Assembly: GCA_035760965.1 (NCBI GenBank)
Contig: DASTRY010000094.1
Coordinates: forward strand, 1-64,000
Direction of reading: 5' to 3'
From: JADGHX01 sp035760965
GTDB taxonomy: Bacteria > Pseudomonadota > Gammaproteobacteria > Steroidobacterales > Steroidobacteraceae
Length of the DNA stretch: 64,000 bases
The translations under genes and the position numbers were made by a program. How positions within the stretch are numbered: the stretch's first letter is position 1; every line of letters begins with the position of its first letter. Below the pieces are notes generated by a model, which was not told the DNA's origin, ran no database searches, and worked only from the letters and a program-made list of their open reading frames with translations. This document shows, piece by piece, positions 54,595-62,876 of the stretch.

Positions 54595-55572
54595 ATGATC
54601 CACCACATTGTTCTTGCCGCCGTACTCAGCCTCACGCTCGCATCGCCCGTCGTAGCCGCCTCACCTGCGGTGCCTTCATCTCCCGCTCACGGAGCGGGGC
54701 AGGCACAGCAAATACCCAAGTACCACGTCTACGCCATCCGCTATGGCACGCTGAAGGACATCCCCGTCAACGCTCTCGTCCCCGGCGCCGACCCCGCGCG
54801 CAAAATGGACACTGCGCTGATGATGTGGCTCATCCGTGGCAATGGCCGGACCATTCTCGTCGACACCGGCTTCTATCGCGATCGCTTCATGAAGTCGTGG
54901 AAGCCCATCGCTTACATCAAGCCGACCGCAGCTATCGCGAAGCTCACACTGAAACCAGAACAGATCACCGACATCATCATCACGCATCTCCATTGGGATC
55001 ACGCAGACGGCATCGATCTCTTCCCGAAAGCACGCGTCTGGACTCAGAAGCACGAGTACGACTACTACGTCGGTGCAGCCTGGCCCGCGGCCTACGACAG
55101 CTTTCGCAAGTCGTGTGAGAACGGGCGCGCGGCAAAGACGCAATCCGATGCGCCGTGCGATGCAGTAAATCCCGCGACCGATGGTGTCGAGGGCGTATAC
55201 GCCGAAGACATCCTGCCGCTCGTCAGACTCAATACCGAAGGCCGGCTTCACCTGATCCGCGGCGATGGCGAAGAGATCCTGCCCGGCATCACCGCCTACA
55301 TCGGCGGCAAACACACGTATGAGTCGCAGTATCTGGGCGTGAACACGGCCGTCGGCACCGTCGTGCTCGCAAGCGACAATGTGTACCTCTACGAGAACGT
55401 GGAGAAACACGTTCCCATCACCGAGACGTCCGACCCCGCGTCGAACTTACGCGCTCAGGAGCGCATGAAGTCACTCGTCTCGGATCCGAAATACATCATC
55501 CCCGGACACGACCCGGCCGTCTTCACCAAATTCAAGACCGAGCTGGCCCCGGGGATTGCAAGCATCGAATGA
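54595..55572 (+). CDS. Exported metallo-beta-lactamase-fold hydrolase (lactonase-like)
   Basis: A 325-residue protein with a signal peptide (MIHHIVLAAVLSLTLASPVVA). The metal motif is THLHWDHADG (H-x-H-x-D-H); further ligands are in GGKHTYES, LASDNVYLYEN and YIIPGHDP. This matches the AttM/AiiA-like N-acyl-homoserine lactonase group of the MBL fold, though the substrate could be another lactone or ester. ATG 54595 is preferred to an upstream start at 54505, because it gives a good signal peptide. The DoxX gene follows after 31 bases. Confidence 0.85.
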   Translation: MIHHIVLAAVLSLTLASPVVAASPAVPSSPAHGAGQAQQIPKYHVYAIRYGTLKDIPVNALVPGADPARKMDTALMMWLIRGNGRTILVDTGFYRDRFMKSWKPIAYIKPTAAIAKLTLKPEQITDIIITHLHWDHADGIDLFPKARVWTQKHEYDYYVGAAWPAAYDSFRKSCENGRAAKTQSDAPCDAVNPATDGVEGVYAEDILPLVRLNTEGRLHLIRGDGEEILPGITAYIGGKHTYESQYLGVNTAVGTVVLASDNVYLYENVEKHVPITETSDPASNLRAQERMKSLVSDPKYIIPGHDPAVFTKFKTELAPGIASIE

Positions 55573-55603
55573 CCTAGGAAAAAGCCGACACAGGGGACCA
55601 CTC

Positions 55604-56155
55604 ATGGCAACTACGGAACAGAGCATGCCGATCCGCCAGCTCGCCTCCGCGAACGCGGCCGCCCGCTCGATTCTCACCACCGCTCAGGCACTCGCATTCC
55701 TGCGAATCGCCGTCGGCACACTCTTTCTCATCTTCGCCCAATACAAGATCCTCTCCACCGAATTCATCTGGGGAGGCGGCTTCCGGTACTGGATCAACCT
55801 CTTCATCAAGGACGGCGCCTATCCGTTCATGAAGCCGATCCTCGAAGGCTTCGTGCTGAGCCATGCCACGGCCATCGCAATCCTCGCCACGTATGGTGAG
55901 CTCGCGATCGCGCTCTCGCTCATCAGCGGATTGTTGGTACGCGTCGCATCCGTTTTCGGCGCCATCTTCATGCTCACGTTGCTTTTCTCCGCCAACTATC
56001 CCGGCCCGGATGTCCCGTTCTGGCGCTACTTCGGCTACTCGCTCGAACACTCGGTCTTCTTCCTCTGCTTCGTGACCTTCGCGCTCACCAACGCCTCGGA
56101 AGCCCTATCCATCACGCACACGAAATGGTGGCGAAAGCTCCGCAGCCGGCTTTGA
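55604..56155 (+). CDS. DoxX/DoxD-like integral membrane protein
   Basis: A 183-residue protein with four membrane helices (about residues 28-48, 85-105, 110-132 and 145-165). The family pattern is FLRIAVGTLFLIFAQYK, then GYSLEHSVFFLCFV. DoxX proteins are linked to quinone-related redox and oxidative stress in some bacteria; some members are thiosulphate:quinone oxidoreductase subunits. ATG 55604 follows CAGGGG. It is likely co-transcribed with the MBL gene. Confidence 0.82.
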   Translation: MATTEQSMPIRQLASANAAARSILTTAQALAFLRIAVGTLFLIFAQYKILSTEFIWGGGFRYWINLFIKDGAYPFMKPILEGFVLSHATAIAILATYGELAIALSLISGLLVRVASVFGAIFMLTLLFSANYPGPDVPFWRYFGYSLEHSVFFLCFVTFALTNASEALSITHTKWWRKLRSRL

Positions 56156-56220
56156 TTGCCGCGTTGAACGCGTCAGAGATTTTCCAGCGAAGAAGAAGAC
56201 TTGGCCCAGCTGCTTGTCCG

Positions 56221-56253
56221 GCCGCTACGAAGCCGCTACGAAGCCGCTACGAA
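56221..56253. repeat. Three perfect 11-base tandem repeats
   Basis: GCCGCTACGAA occurs three times in a row. It lies between the convergent DoxX and CPBP genes, in no supported gene. The unit length is not a multiple of three. Confidence 0.9.
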
Positions 56254-56289
56254 GAAGAGTCGCACCGTCGAAGACGCCTTGAAGCGCGA

Positions 56290-57183
56290 CTATCTGCAAA
56301 CCGAGATCCCCGTCTCTGGCGCGGTCTCGCGGCCGCGATTCCGTTGCAATAGCCACCAGAAGACGAGGCCGAACAGGATCGTCAGCACCACGCGCGTGAC
56401 ATCCTCGTAAAGGTGTGGAACCGCAACGCTGATATTGTGCGTCACGCCTTCCTCAATGGAATTGACCGCACCGTGAGCGATGGCTGCAGGCCAAAACGAG
56501 CCGGAGCGGATGGTCAACCATGCGAGAAAAAACGAGGCCGCAATGAGTTGCGCGGGAAACAAGACGAGAGCGCCAAGCACAGGGTGCGCTGGATAGTTGT
56601 ATCCGGCCAGAAGCGCTGGCAGATGCCAGAAGGACCAGATCAATCCGAGCAGCACGATGCCGCGGGTCGTGCCCAGGTTCTCGACGAGCACGCCCTGCAA
56701 GAAGCCGCGCCAGCCAAGTTCTTCGCCCATGGCGGCCAGACCATTCAGTACCGCGAAAGAAGCGCCCGTCACGAAAACATTGACCATGAATATGAACCAG
56801 CCTTGCCGACCCAGGCCAAGCAGCCAGGGGCCCGCGGCAATCGCGACGCCGGCAGTCGAGAACTCGAACCAATCGGAATGTCCCCATCCAGTGATTTCCA
56901 ACAGCGCGATCGTGGCGAAACCAATGACTGTCGGCACTGCGACGCCCACTATCGCCGTCGGCAAAGCGACCCACCTCGGGCGCCACTTGATTCGCTTGCG
57001 TGCTTCACGGCTGAATAGCGCGAATCCGATCGTTACCACGGCCGGCGTGAACATCACTCCGATGATCCAAGGCACAGCTCGTGGATCTTCCAAGTTGCCG
57101 TAGGCGAGAATGACGCCGATCTGGATCGACCAGCTCGGCAGATAAGCGAGGATGCAGAACAGCGGCACATTGACCTTGTTCAT
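56290..57183 (-). CDS. CPBP-family intramembrane metalloprotease (CAAX-protease type)
   Basis: A 297-residue protein with about eight helices. The three active-site motifs of the family are present: MGEELGWRGFLQG (E-E-x-x-x-R), LIWSFWHLP (F-x-x-x-H) and AAIAHGAVNS (H-x-x-x-N). Family members process prenylated or bacteriocin-like peptides, or act in self-immunity; the target here is unknown. ATG 57183 overlaps the stop of the HAAS gene upstream (ATGA). It is last in the PadR-HAAS-CPBP operon. Confidence 0.88.
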   Translation of the reverse strand: MNKVNVPLFCILAYLPSWSIQIGVILAYGNLEDPRAVPWIIGVMFTPAVVTIGFALFSREARKRIKWRPRWVALPTAIVGVAVPTVIGFATIALLEITGWGHSDWFEFSTAGVAIAAGPWLLGLGRQGWFIFMVNVFVTGASFAVLNGLAAMGEELGWRGFLQGVLVENLGTTRGIVLLGLIWSFWHLPALLAGYNYPAHPVLGALVLFPAQLIAASFFLAWLTIRSGSFWPAAIAHGAVNSIEEGVTHNISVAVPHLYEDVTRVVLTILFGLVFWWLLQRNRGRETAPETGISVCR

Positions 57184-57767
57184 GCCGGCTCCTGCGGACA
57201 ACCTCGGGCGCCTGCACGAGCGAGTCTTCTCACGACGAACAATAGGGTCAAACGTCCGATCAACCAGATGCTTGCCAATACACCGGTGCACAAGGGGTAC
57301 AACCAGAACGCCAGCAGTTCCGTCGCGTTCGCGGGATTGTCGATTTTTCCGATAAAGAACTGATTTGCACCACGCCACAGGCCTACGTGCACGGGATCGA
57401 ACAACTTCAACGCGAGCATCGAGATTGCGATGAGCGCCAGGAGAACCAGACCCGCGATGCAGATTACGGCCAGCGCTGCGATCAGGCTGCGATTCACTTG
57501 TCGCGCGACGACGTAGAGCAGCGCACGAGTGTCTTGCGACCCGAGCGCGGCAACGATATTCATCTCGTCGATGAAACGACGGCCATAGTCTTCAGGAGCG
57601 CCAAAAGCCATCAACGCCTCGGAAGGAGCGCGACCTGCCGCAACGACCTCGCGGAGGTGGCTGCGTGTTTCTTCAACGATGTCGTCGCGCTCCGCCGACG
57701 GTAGCGAGGCGAGTGACCACTTCAGTCGCCGTAGCCACATCCCGATTTCTGCTGAATCCGAGTTCAT
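57180..57767 (-). CDS. HAAS/DUF1700-like membrane protein
   Basis: A 195-residue protein. The cytoplasmic N-terminus has the HAAS helical pattern (LKWSLASLPSAERDDIVEETRSHLRE, shown as SLPSAERDDIVEETRSH, then FGAPEDYGRRFIDEMN). Three or so hydrophobic helices follow (about 90-120, 140-160, 165-185). HAAS-type proteins usually follow PadR regulators and control or anchor membrane functions. It overlaps both neighbours (PadR at 57764-57767, CPBP at 57180-57183). Confidence 0.82.
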   Translation of the reverse strand: MNSDSAEIGMWLRRLKWSLASLPSAERDDIVEETRSHLREVVAAGRAPSEALMAFGAPEDYGRRFIDEMNIVAALGSQDTRALLYVVARQVNRSLIAALAVICIAGLVLLALIAISMLALKLFDPVHVGLWRGANQFFIGKIDNPANATELLAFWLYPLCTGVLASIWLIGRLTLLFVVRRLARAGARGCPQEPA

Positions 57768-58129
57768 CGCTTCATCTCTCTGTCGAGAAACCTGCCGAGC
57801 GCGGACGCGAGACGTTGCCAGTCATCGAGCTGCCTCTTCAGATCGCGTTTGCCTTCTGCAGTCAAGGCATAGTATTTCCGGGGTCGTGCGTCCGAATCTT
57901 CAAGCCGCCACTGCGCACTGACTCGGCCACTTTTCTCCAACCGATGCAGCATCGGATAAATCGTCCCTGCGGCAAGATCGACACCCGCTTCGCTACGCAG
58001 CCGCTCCAGAATTTCGAGCCCATAGTGCGCACGGTCCCGCAGCAAGCTGAGTAGCGCCAACTCCGCAAGCCCCTTCAGCACCTGCGCCTGGCGCCCGTCC
58101 GATCGATCCTCGCTTGTTTTGTTAGTCAT
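57764..58129 (-). CDS. PadR-family transcriptional regulator
   Basis: A 121-residue winged-helix protein. The PadR pattern is LAELALLSLLRDRAHYGLEILERL, AAGTIYPMLHRLEKSGRV and RKYYALTAEGKRDLK. ATG 58129 is chosen; the open frame extends to a TTG at 58141. It likely represses its own operon with the HAAS and CPBP genes. A GCATG-N9-CATGC dyad sits just upstream of the start (58133-58151), a fitting operator. Confidence 0.9.
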   Translation of the reverse strand: MTNKTSEDRSDGRQAQVLKGLAELALLSLLRDRAHYGLEILERLRSEAGVDLAAGTIYPMLHRLEKSGRVSAQWRLEDSDARPRKYYALTAEGKRDLKRQLDDWQRLASALGRFLDREMKR

Positions 58130-58132
58130 CTT

Positions 58133-58151
58133 GCATGACAAGATAACATGC
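58133..58151. promoter_or_regulatory. Candidate PadR operator
   Basis: A perfect inverted repeat GCATG-N9-CATGC, with A/T-rich spacer, located 4 bases upstream of the PadR start. PadR-type regulators typically bind ATGT/ACAT or similar dyads near their own promoter. The role is inferred from position and symmetry. Confidence 0.5.
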
Positions 58152-58473
58152 GATACCGAAACGATCCACTAGTGGCTCAGCGGTGGGTGCATATCTGTAG
58201 ATTGGACTCGACCCGCTTTCGTGAACGAACACGGCGGGTGTGGGCCGCTGCAAGTAGCGGCGTGGTGTCTTTGCGCGAAAGCGCCCGTTAGAACACGAGC
58301 TCGTGATCCGACTATGCGCGATGCATCGACGCGGCACTGGGCCGCGTCAGAAATCGAAGGAGTCGCGGGGAGGTTCCGCGCACGCAGCAAGCAGGCCAGC
58401 TGGCGAAAATGTCCGCAAACTCGCCGTACTCATTTTCGAACGACGCGGAGCGAGCGTCAGTGCTTGAAAGGAA
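58152..58473. other. Intergenic region between the PadR gene and the tRNA
   Basis: No gene is supported. Short frames have no family features. A small stem (GACGC/GCGTC) lies about 18 bases past the tRNA 3' end on the minus strand and may aid termination. Confidence 0.45.
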
Positions 58474-58549
58474 TGGCGCTCCCAACCGGATTCGAACCGG
58501 TGTTACAGCCTTGAGAGGGCTATGTCCTGGGCCTCTAGACGATGGGAGC
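58474..58549 (-). tRNA. tRNA-Glu (anticodon CTC)
   Basis: A 76-base gene. The acceptor stem pairs GCTCCCA with TGGGAGC, followed by G and encoded CCA. The D-arm region GTCTAGAGGCCCAGGAC matches bacterial tRNA-Glu closely. The anticodon stem is TAGCC/GGCTG around loop CTCTCAA, giving anticodon CTC (reads GAG). The T arm is CCGG-TTCGAAT-CCGG. It is a single gene with its own promoter. Confidence 0.97.
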
Positions 58550-58577
58550 GCGGGCCGGGCCTGCCGGGGGAGCGCGC

Positions 58578-58605
58578 ATTATAGAGAGGCGTTGCGATTG
58601 CTCAA
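58578..58605 (-). promoter_or_regulatory. Sigma-70 promoter of the tRNA-Glu gene
   Basis: On the minus strand, TTGAGC (58605-58600) and a perfect TATAAT (58583-58578) are separated by 16 bases. Transcription would begin near 58571, about 22 bases before the mature tRNA. Confidence 0.75.
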
Positions 58606-59027
58606 GCCGAGCAATCGGACTGGCCGCATCGACCGAGGGGAACGGCGGCACCGGGTTGGCAGCCCGCCCGCATTTGAGGGCACTAGAACGGCGGCACGAA
58701 CGGCCGGCCTGCCCGCGTCGAGATAACGGGACGGTGGCTCGAGCAACCGGCCCGCCAGCATCGAGAGGACGCGGGCGGCAGCACGAGTGGCCGCCGGCGC
58801 GACAGAGCGGCACGCGCCACCGAGCAATCGCCCCGCCACGCCCGAGAGATCGCTACAGCGATACCCAAGAGGGGCACCCACCGCGCGCCATGCCCTTGTC
58901 GCGCGCTCGCCCCGCCCGCATCTCGAGGCAACCGCCCGAGCGCCGCCAAGTTCACGCAAGTCGCTGAATCCTAAAGGTCGGAACGCCTGGAACGACCCCT
59001 TACATGCCGTCGCGGGGGCGGTATCAT
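58606..59027. other. G+C-rich intergenic region before pcnB
   Basis: Rich in CCCGCC, GAGCAA and CGAG-type short motifs with low complexity. No supported gene or RNA was found. The pcnB promoter is presumably near the right end. Confidence 0.45.
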
Positions 59028-60788
59028 ATGCGCCCTTCGTCGCCGCCCCTAAAACCCAAGAAGACTGCATTGAATTCCACCGACGCGCCCACTCGCGCGC
59101 CTGCGCCGGGCCCGCGGATCATTCCGCGATCCGAACACACCGTGTCCCGATCCGGCATTTCGCCCAACGCGCTCCGCGTCTTGCACCGGTTGCGCGAGGG
59201 CGGCTTTCAGGCGTTTCTCGTGGGCGGGTGCGTGCGGGACCTGCTGCTCGGCCTCCAGCCGAAGGACTTCGACGTCGCGACCGACGCGCAGCCGGAGGAC
59301 GTCAAGCGGCTCTTCCGCAATTGCCGGCTGATCGGGCGACGCTTCCGCCTGGCTCACGTCTTCTTCGGGCGCGAGACGATCGAGGTCGCGACCTTCCGCG
59401 CCGCCAGCGCGCCGTCGCAGGGTGAGGAGCCACTTGCGGACGCGGACCCGGAAGACGGCGAGGCGCCCGAGCTCGACACGCCGGCCGCCATCGAGGCGGC
59501 GCTCGAGGCCTCGCTCGGCGAGGACAGCGACGGCGAGGAAGAGGAGGAGATTGACGAGGACGCGGCCGAGGCCGACGACACGGCAGCCGCCGAGCCCGAG
59601 GCCCCAGGCACCGCCACCATGAGCGGCCTGCCGGCCGCCGCTGCGCGATCGGGCGAACCGGCTGGTGCGCAGTCTTCCCTCGGCGAGCGAGCAACCCCCG
59701 CTGAGCGCGAGCGCAGTGCGTCTGGTGAATCCGAGACCGCCGGCCCGTCTCGCCGCGAGCGTCGCCGCGATCGCTTCGACGAAGAAGGCGACACCGATCG
59801 CCTGCTCGATCACATGGGTCGCATCCTGCGCGACAACGTCTACGGCACCATCGACGAAGACGTTTGGCGGCGCGACTTCACCGCCAACGCGCTCTACTAC
59901 AACATCGCCGACTTCTCACTGTGGGATTACGTCGGCGGCTTCGAAGACATCAAGGCGCGTCGCCTGCGTCTCATCGGCGATCCCGAGACCCGCTATCGCG
60001 AGGACCCGGTGCGCATGCTGCGCGCCGCGCGCTTCGAAGCGAAGCTCGGCTTCGAGATGGTGCCGGAGACGGCCGAGCCGCTCGAGCGGCTGCGCGGGCT
60101 GCTCGCGCACGTTCCGCCTGCGCGACTCTTCGACGAAACGCTGAAGCTGTTTCTCTCGGGCCACGGCGCGCAAAGCCTCGCGGTGCTGCGCAAGCACGGG
60201 CTGCTGAGCGTGCTCCTGCCCGCAACCGACGCATATCTCGAAAAGCACCCTGGCGGCGTCGTCGAGAAGCTGCTGATCCAGGGATTGAAGAACACGGACG
60301 AGCGCGCGCAAGCGGGCAAGCCCGTGACGCCGACGTTCCTCTTCGCGCTGCTCCTGTACGGCCCCATCGCGCACGAGATCGAAACGACACCACCGGAGCG
60401 CTGGCACGAGCTGCATACCATCCTGGACGCGTGCGACCGCGCGATTCGCGAAGCACAGAAGCACATGTCGATCCCACGGCGGTTCTCGCTCGGTGTGCGC
60501 GAGATGTTCGCGTTGCAGCCGCGACTCGAGCACCCGCGCGGACGCCGCTCGCTGCGCGTGCTCGAGCATCCGCGATTTCGGGCGGCGTACGACATGCTGC
60601 TGCTGCGCGCCGAGCACGGACTCGCGCCGCGCGAGATGGCGGAGTGGTGGACGCGCATCCAAGAAGTCTCGGGCGAGGAGCGCGCTCGCATGGCCGATGC
60701 GCTCGCGCCTCAAGGCGGCCCGCCGCGATCCGGCGCACGGCGCGGCCCGCGGCGGCGACGCCGCCGGCGCTCGAGCGCGCAGCGATGA
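59028..60788 (+). CDS. pcnB: Poly(A) polymerase I (PcnB) with a large acidic insertion
   Basis: A 586-residue class II nucleotidyltransferase. The head domain has FLVGGCVRDLLLG, KDFDVATDA (metal-binding Asp 80 and 82), ATFRAA and later RRDFTANALYYN, and the neck/body has RYREDPVRMLRAARFEAKLGFE. Between ATFRAA and the RRDFTAN part lies an insertion of about 130 residues (about 59403-59790), rich in Glu, Asp, Ala and Ser. Escherichia coli PcnB has only about 25 residues there. The Arg-rich tail (RRGPRRRRRRR) is common in poly(A) polymerases and binds RNA. ATG 59028 has a GGGGGCGG site; ATG 59004 is an alternative. folK overlaps its stop. Confidence 0.92.
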   Translation: MRPSSPPLKPKKTALNSTDAPTRAPAPGPRIIPRSEHTVSRSGISPNALRVLHRLREGGFQAFLVGGCVRDLLLGLQPKDFDVATDAQPEDVKRLFRNCRLIGRRFRLAHVFFGRETIEVATFRAASAPSQGEEPLADADPEDGEAPELDTPAAIEAALEASLGEDSDGEEEEEIDEDAAEADDTAAAEPEAPGTATMSGLPAAAARSGEPAGAQSSLGERATPAERERSASGESETAGPSRRERRRDRFDEEGDTDRLLDHMGRILRDNVYGTIDEDVWRRDFTANALYYNIADFSLWDYVGGFEDIKARRLRLIGDPETRYREDPVRMLRAARFEAKLGFEMVPETAEPLERLRGLLAHVPPARLFDETLKLFLSGHGAQSLAVLRKHGLLSVLLPATDAYLEKHPGGVVEKLLIQGLKNTDERAQAGKPVTPTFLFALLLYGPIAHEIETTPPERWHELHTILDACDRAIREAQKHMSIPRRFSLGVREMFALQPRLEHPRGRRSLRVLEHPRFRAAYDMLLLRAEHGLAPREMAEWWTRIQEVSGEERARMADALAPQGGPPRSGARRGPRRRRRRRSSAQR

Positions 60789-61297
60789 GCGGGCACTGGT
60801 TTCCGGTCTACATCGGCGTCGGCAGCAACATCGAAGACCCGCGCGCGCAAGTCCTGCGGGCCGTCGATACGCTCCGTGCCTTCGCGCCGGAGCAATTCCG
60901 CGTCATCGCCGTCTCGCCGCTCTACGGCACGAAGCCCTTCGGCCCCATCCCGCAACCGGACTTCGTGAATGGCGCGGTCGGCGCGCTCACGCAGCTCGAT
61001 CCGCTCGCGCTCCTGAAACGCTTGAAGCAGATAGAAGCGGCCATGGGTCGCCCCGCGCAGCGAGAAAAATGGGGTCCGCGCATCATCGACCTCGACTTGC
61101 TGCTGTATGGGCGCGAGCAGCTGCGCAGCCCCGAGCTGACGCTGCCGCATCCGGGGATAGTGGAGCGCAACTTCGTTCTGTATCCTCTCGCGGACATCGC
61201 CCCGGACCTCGACGTGCCCGGGCTCGGCCGGGTCGCCGAGCTCAAACGGCGTGTCGCACAAGCGGGAATCTGGCCACTAGAGAGCGCGTCCAGGTGA
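60785..61297 (+). CDS. folK: 2-amino-4-hydroxy-6-hydroxymethyldihydropteridine pyrophosphokinase
   Basis: A 170-residue HPPK. Family marks are YIGVGSNIEDP, FVNGAVGALTQLDP, the KQIEAAMGR stretch and the signature KWGPRIIDLDLLLYG, with metal-binding Asp pair. It transfers pyrophosphate from ATP to the pterin in folate synthesis. It starts within the pcnB stop (ATGA at 60785), as in many gammaproteobacteria. Confidence 0.96.
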   Translation: MSGHWFPVYIGVGSNIEDPRAQVLRAVDTLRAFAPEQFRVIAVSPLYGTKPFGPIPQPDFVNGAVGALTQLDPLALLKRLKQIEAAMGRPAQREKWGPRIIDLDLLLYGREQLRSPELTLPHPGIVERNFVLYPLADIAPDLDVPGLGRVAELKRRVAQAGIWPLESASR

Positions 61298-61368
61298 CGG
61301 AAATCGGAGCAAGAGGCAGTCGCTAGAGCGGTCCGCGCGGGTTCGATTCGACGCGACGCCTCCACTAC

Positions 61369-62031
61369 ATGACGAACGAGGTCACCTCACCGCATCGTTT
61401 CATCGTGATCGAAGGCCCCATCGGCGTGGGCAAGACGAGTCTCGCCTGTCGCATCGGTGCGAGCCTCTCGGCGGATCTCGTGCTCGAGCAGGCGATGCAG
61501 AATCCGTTCCTCGAGCGCTTCTATCGCAATCCGCGCGCCGGCGCGTTCCCGGCGCAGCTCTACTTTCTCTTTCAGCGCGCGCAGCAGCTCGCCACGCTGA
61601 AACAGCAGGATCTGTTCGCGAGCGTGCGGGTCGCCGACTACCTCATCGACAAGGACCGGCTGTTCGCGCGCGTGACGCTCGACGAGGCCGAGTACAACCT
61701 CTACGAGGAAGTCAGCAAGAAGCTCGATATCCAGGCGCCCAAGCCCGATCTCGTGGTCTACTTGCAGGCGCCGGTCGACGTGCTGATGGAGCGCATCGCC
61801 AAGCGCGGCATCGGCTTCGAGCAGCACATCGAGCGCGAGTACCTCACGCGCCTCAACGAGGCCTACGCGCGCTTCTTCCACGAGTACGACGCAACGCCGC
61901 TCCTCATCGTGAACGCGGCGAACATCGATCCGGTGAACAATCAGAGCGACTATGACGAGCTCTTTGCCGCGATCACCCGCATGAAACGCGGCCGCCTGTA
62001 CTACAACCCCCTCCGCCACCGCGCGCTGTAA
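61369..62031 (+). CDS. Deoxynucleoside kinase family protein
   Basis: A 220-residue P-loop kinase. The Walker A motif is GPIGVGKTS, followed by the lid/LID-type IAKRGIGFEQHIEREYL and DLVVYLQAPVDVLMERI. The family includes deoxyadenosine and deoxyguanosine kinases. It sits between folK and panB, where a dNK gene is usual in gammaproteobacteria. ATG 61369 is a reasonable start. The exact base preference is not predictable. Confidence 0.93.
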   Translation: MTNEVTSPHRFIVIEGPIGVGKTSLACRIGASLSADLVLEQAMQNPFLERFYRNPRAGAFPAQLYFLFQRAQQLATLKQQDLFASVRVADYLIDKDRLFARVTLDEAEYNLYEEVSKKLDIQAPKPDLVVYLQAPVDVLMERIAKRGIGFEQHIEREYLTRLNEAYARFFHEYDATPLLIVNAANIDPVNNQSDYDELFAAITRMKRGRLYYNPLRHRAL

Positions 62032-62040
62032 CATAGGGCT

Positions 62041-62874
62041 ATGTACACCCACCTGCAGCTTCGTGACTCCAAGCGCCCGCCGGTCACGCTCAGCACGCTC
62101 GCCAACATGAAAGAGAGCGGCGAGAAGATCGCCTGCCTCACCTGTTACGACGCGAGCTTCGCGGCGCTGGTGGACGAGGCGGACGCGGACGTGGTGCTCG
62201 TCGGTGATTCGCTGGGCATGGTGATCCAGGGGCACGACACGACCGTGCCGGTCACCATGGACCACATCGTGTATCACACGCGAGCCGTCGCGCGCGGGCT
62301 GAACCGGCCGTTCCTGATGGCGGACCTGCCGTTCATGAGCTATCCGTCGAAGGAGCTCGCGCTCGCGAATTCCGTGCGCTTGATGCAAGAGGGCGGCGCG
62401 AAGATGGTGAAGCTCGAGAGCGGCGCCGGGCAGCGCGAGATCGTCGAATTCCTCGCGAGCCACGACATCGCCGTGTGCGCGCACCTCGGGTTGCGGCCGC
62501 AATCGGTGCACAAGACCGGCGGCTTTCGCGTGCAGGGCCGTGAAGAGGCGCAGGCGGCGGCGATGATGCGCGACGCCAAGGCGCTGCAGGATGCCGGCGC
62601 GGACATGGTGCTGCTCGAATGCATTCCGCCGGCGCTGGGTAAGGCCATCACCGAGGCGGTGCACGTGCCCGTCATCGGCATCGGCGCCGGGCCGTTCGTC
62701 GACGGCCAGATTCTCGTGCTGTACGACGTGCTGGACATCACCACCGGGCGCAAGCCGCGCTTCGTGCGCAACTTCATGCAAGGCGCGGGGGACAATCTGA
62801 GCGCATTGAAGAGCTACGTGCAGGCCGTGAAGAAGGGCGAGTATCCGGCGCCCGAGCACAACTTCGCGCCGTAG
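62041..62874 (+). CDS. panB: 3-methyl-2-oxobutanoate hydroxymethyltransferase
   Basis: A 277-residue TIM-barrel enzyme. Hallmarks are CLTCYDASFAALVDEA, GDSLGMVIQGHDTTVPVT, MVKLESGAGQ and VIGIGAGPFVDGQILVLYD. It makes ketopantoate from 2-oxoisovalerate and 5,10-methylene-THF in CoA synthesis. It starts 9 bases after the kinase stop and leads into panC. Confidence 0.97.
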   Translation: MYTHLQLRDSKRPPVTLSTLANMKESGEKIACLTCYDASFAALVDEADADVVLVGDSLGMVIQGHDTTVPVTMDHIVYHTRAVARGLNRPFLMADLPFMSYPSKELALANSVRLMQEGGAKMVKLESGAGQREIVEFLASHDIAVCAHLGLRPQSVHKTGGFRVQGREEAQAAAMMRDAKALQDAGADMVLLECIPPALGKAITEAVHVPVIGIGAGPFVDGQILVLYDVLDITTGRKPRFVRNFMQGAGDNLSALKSYVQAVKKGEYPAPEHNFAP

Positions 62875-62876
62875 TC

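Noticed and set aside
53340..58549. att-site duplication of the tRNA-Glu 3' end
   Set aside because: I looked for a second copy of the T-arm/acceptor sequence to the left and found none.
60167..60180. GCGCAAAGCC, part of the GEMM core sequence, inside pcnB
   Set aside because: The preceding GGGCAAAC and the pairing stems are absent, and it is in the coding frame.
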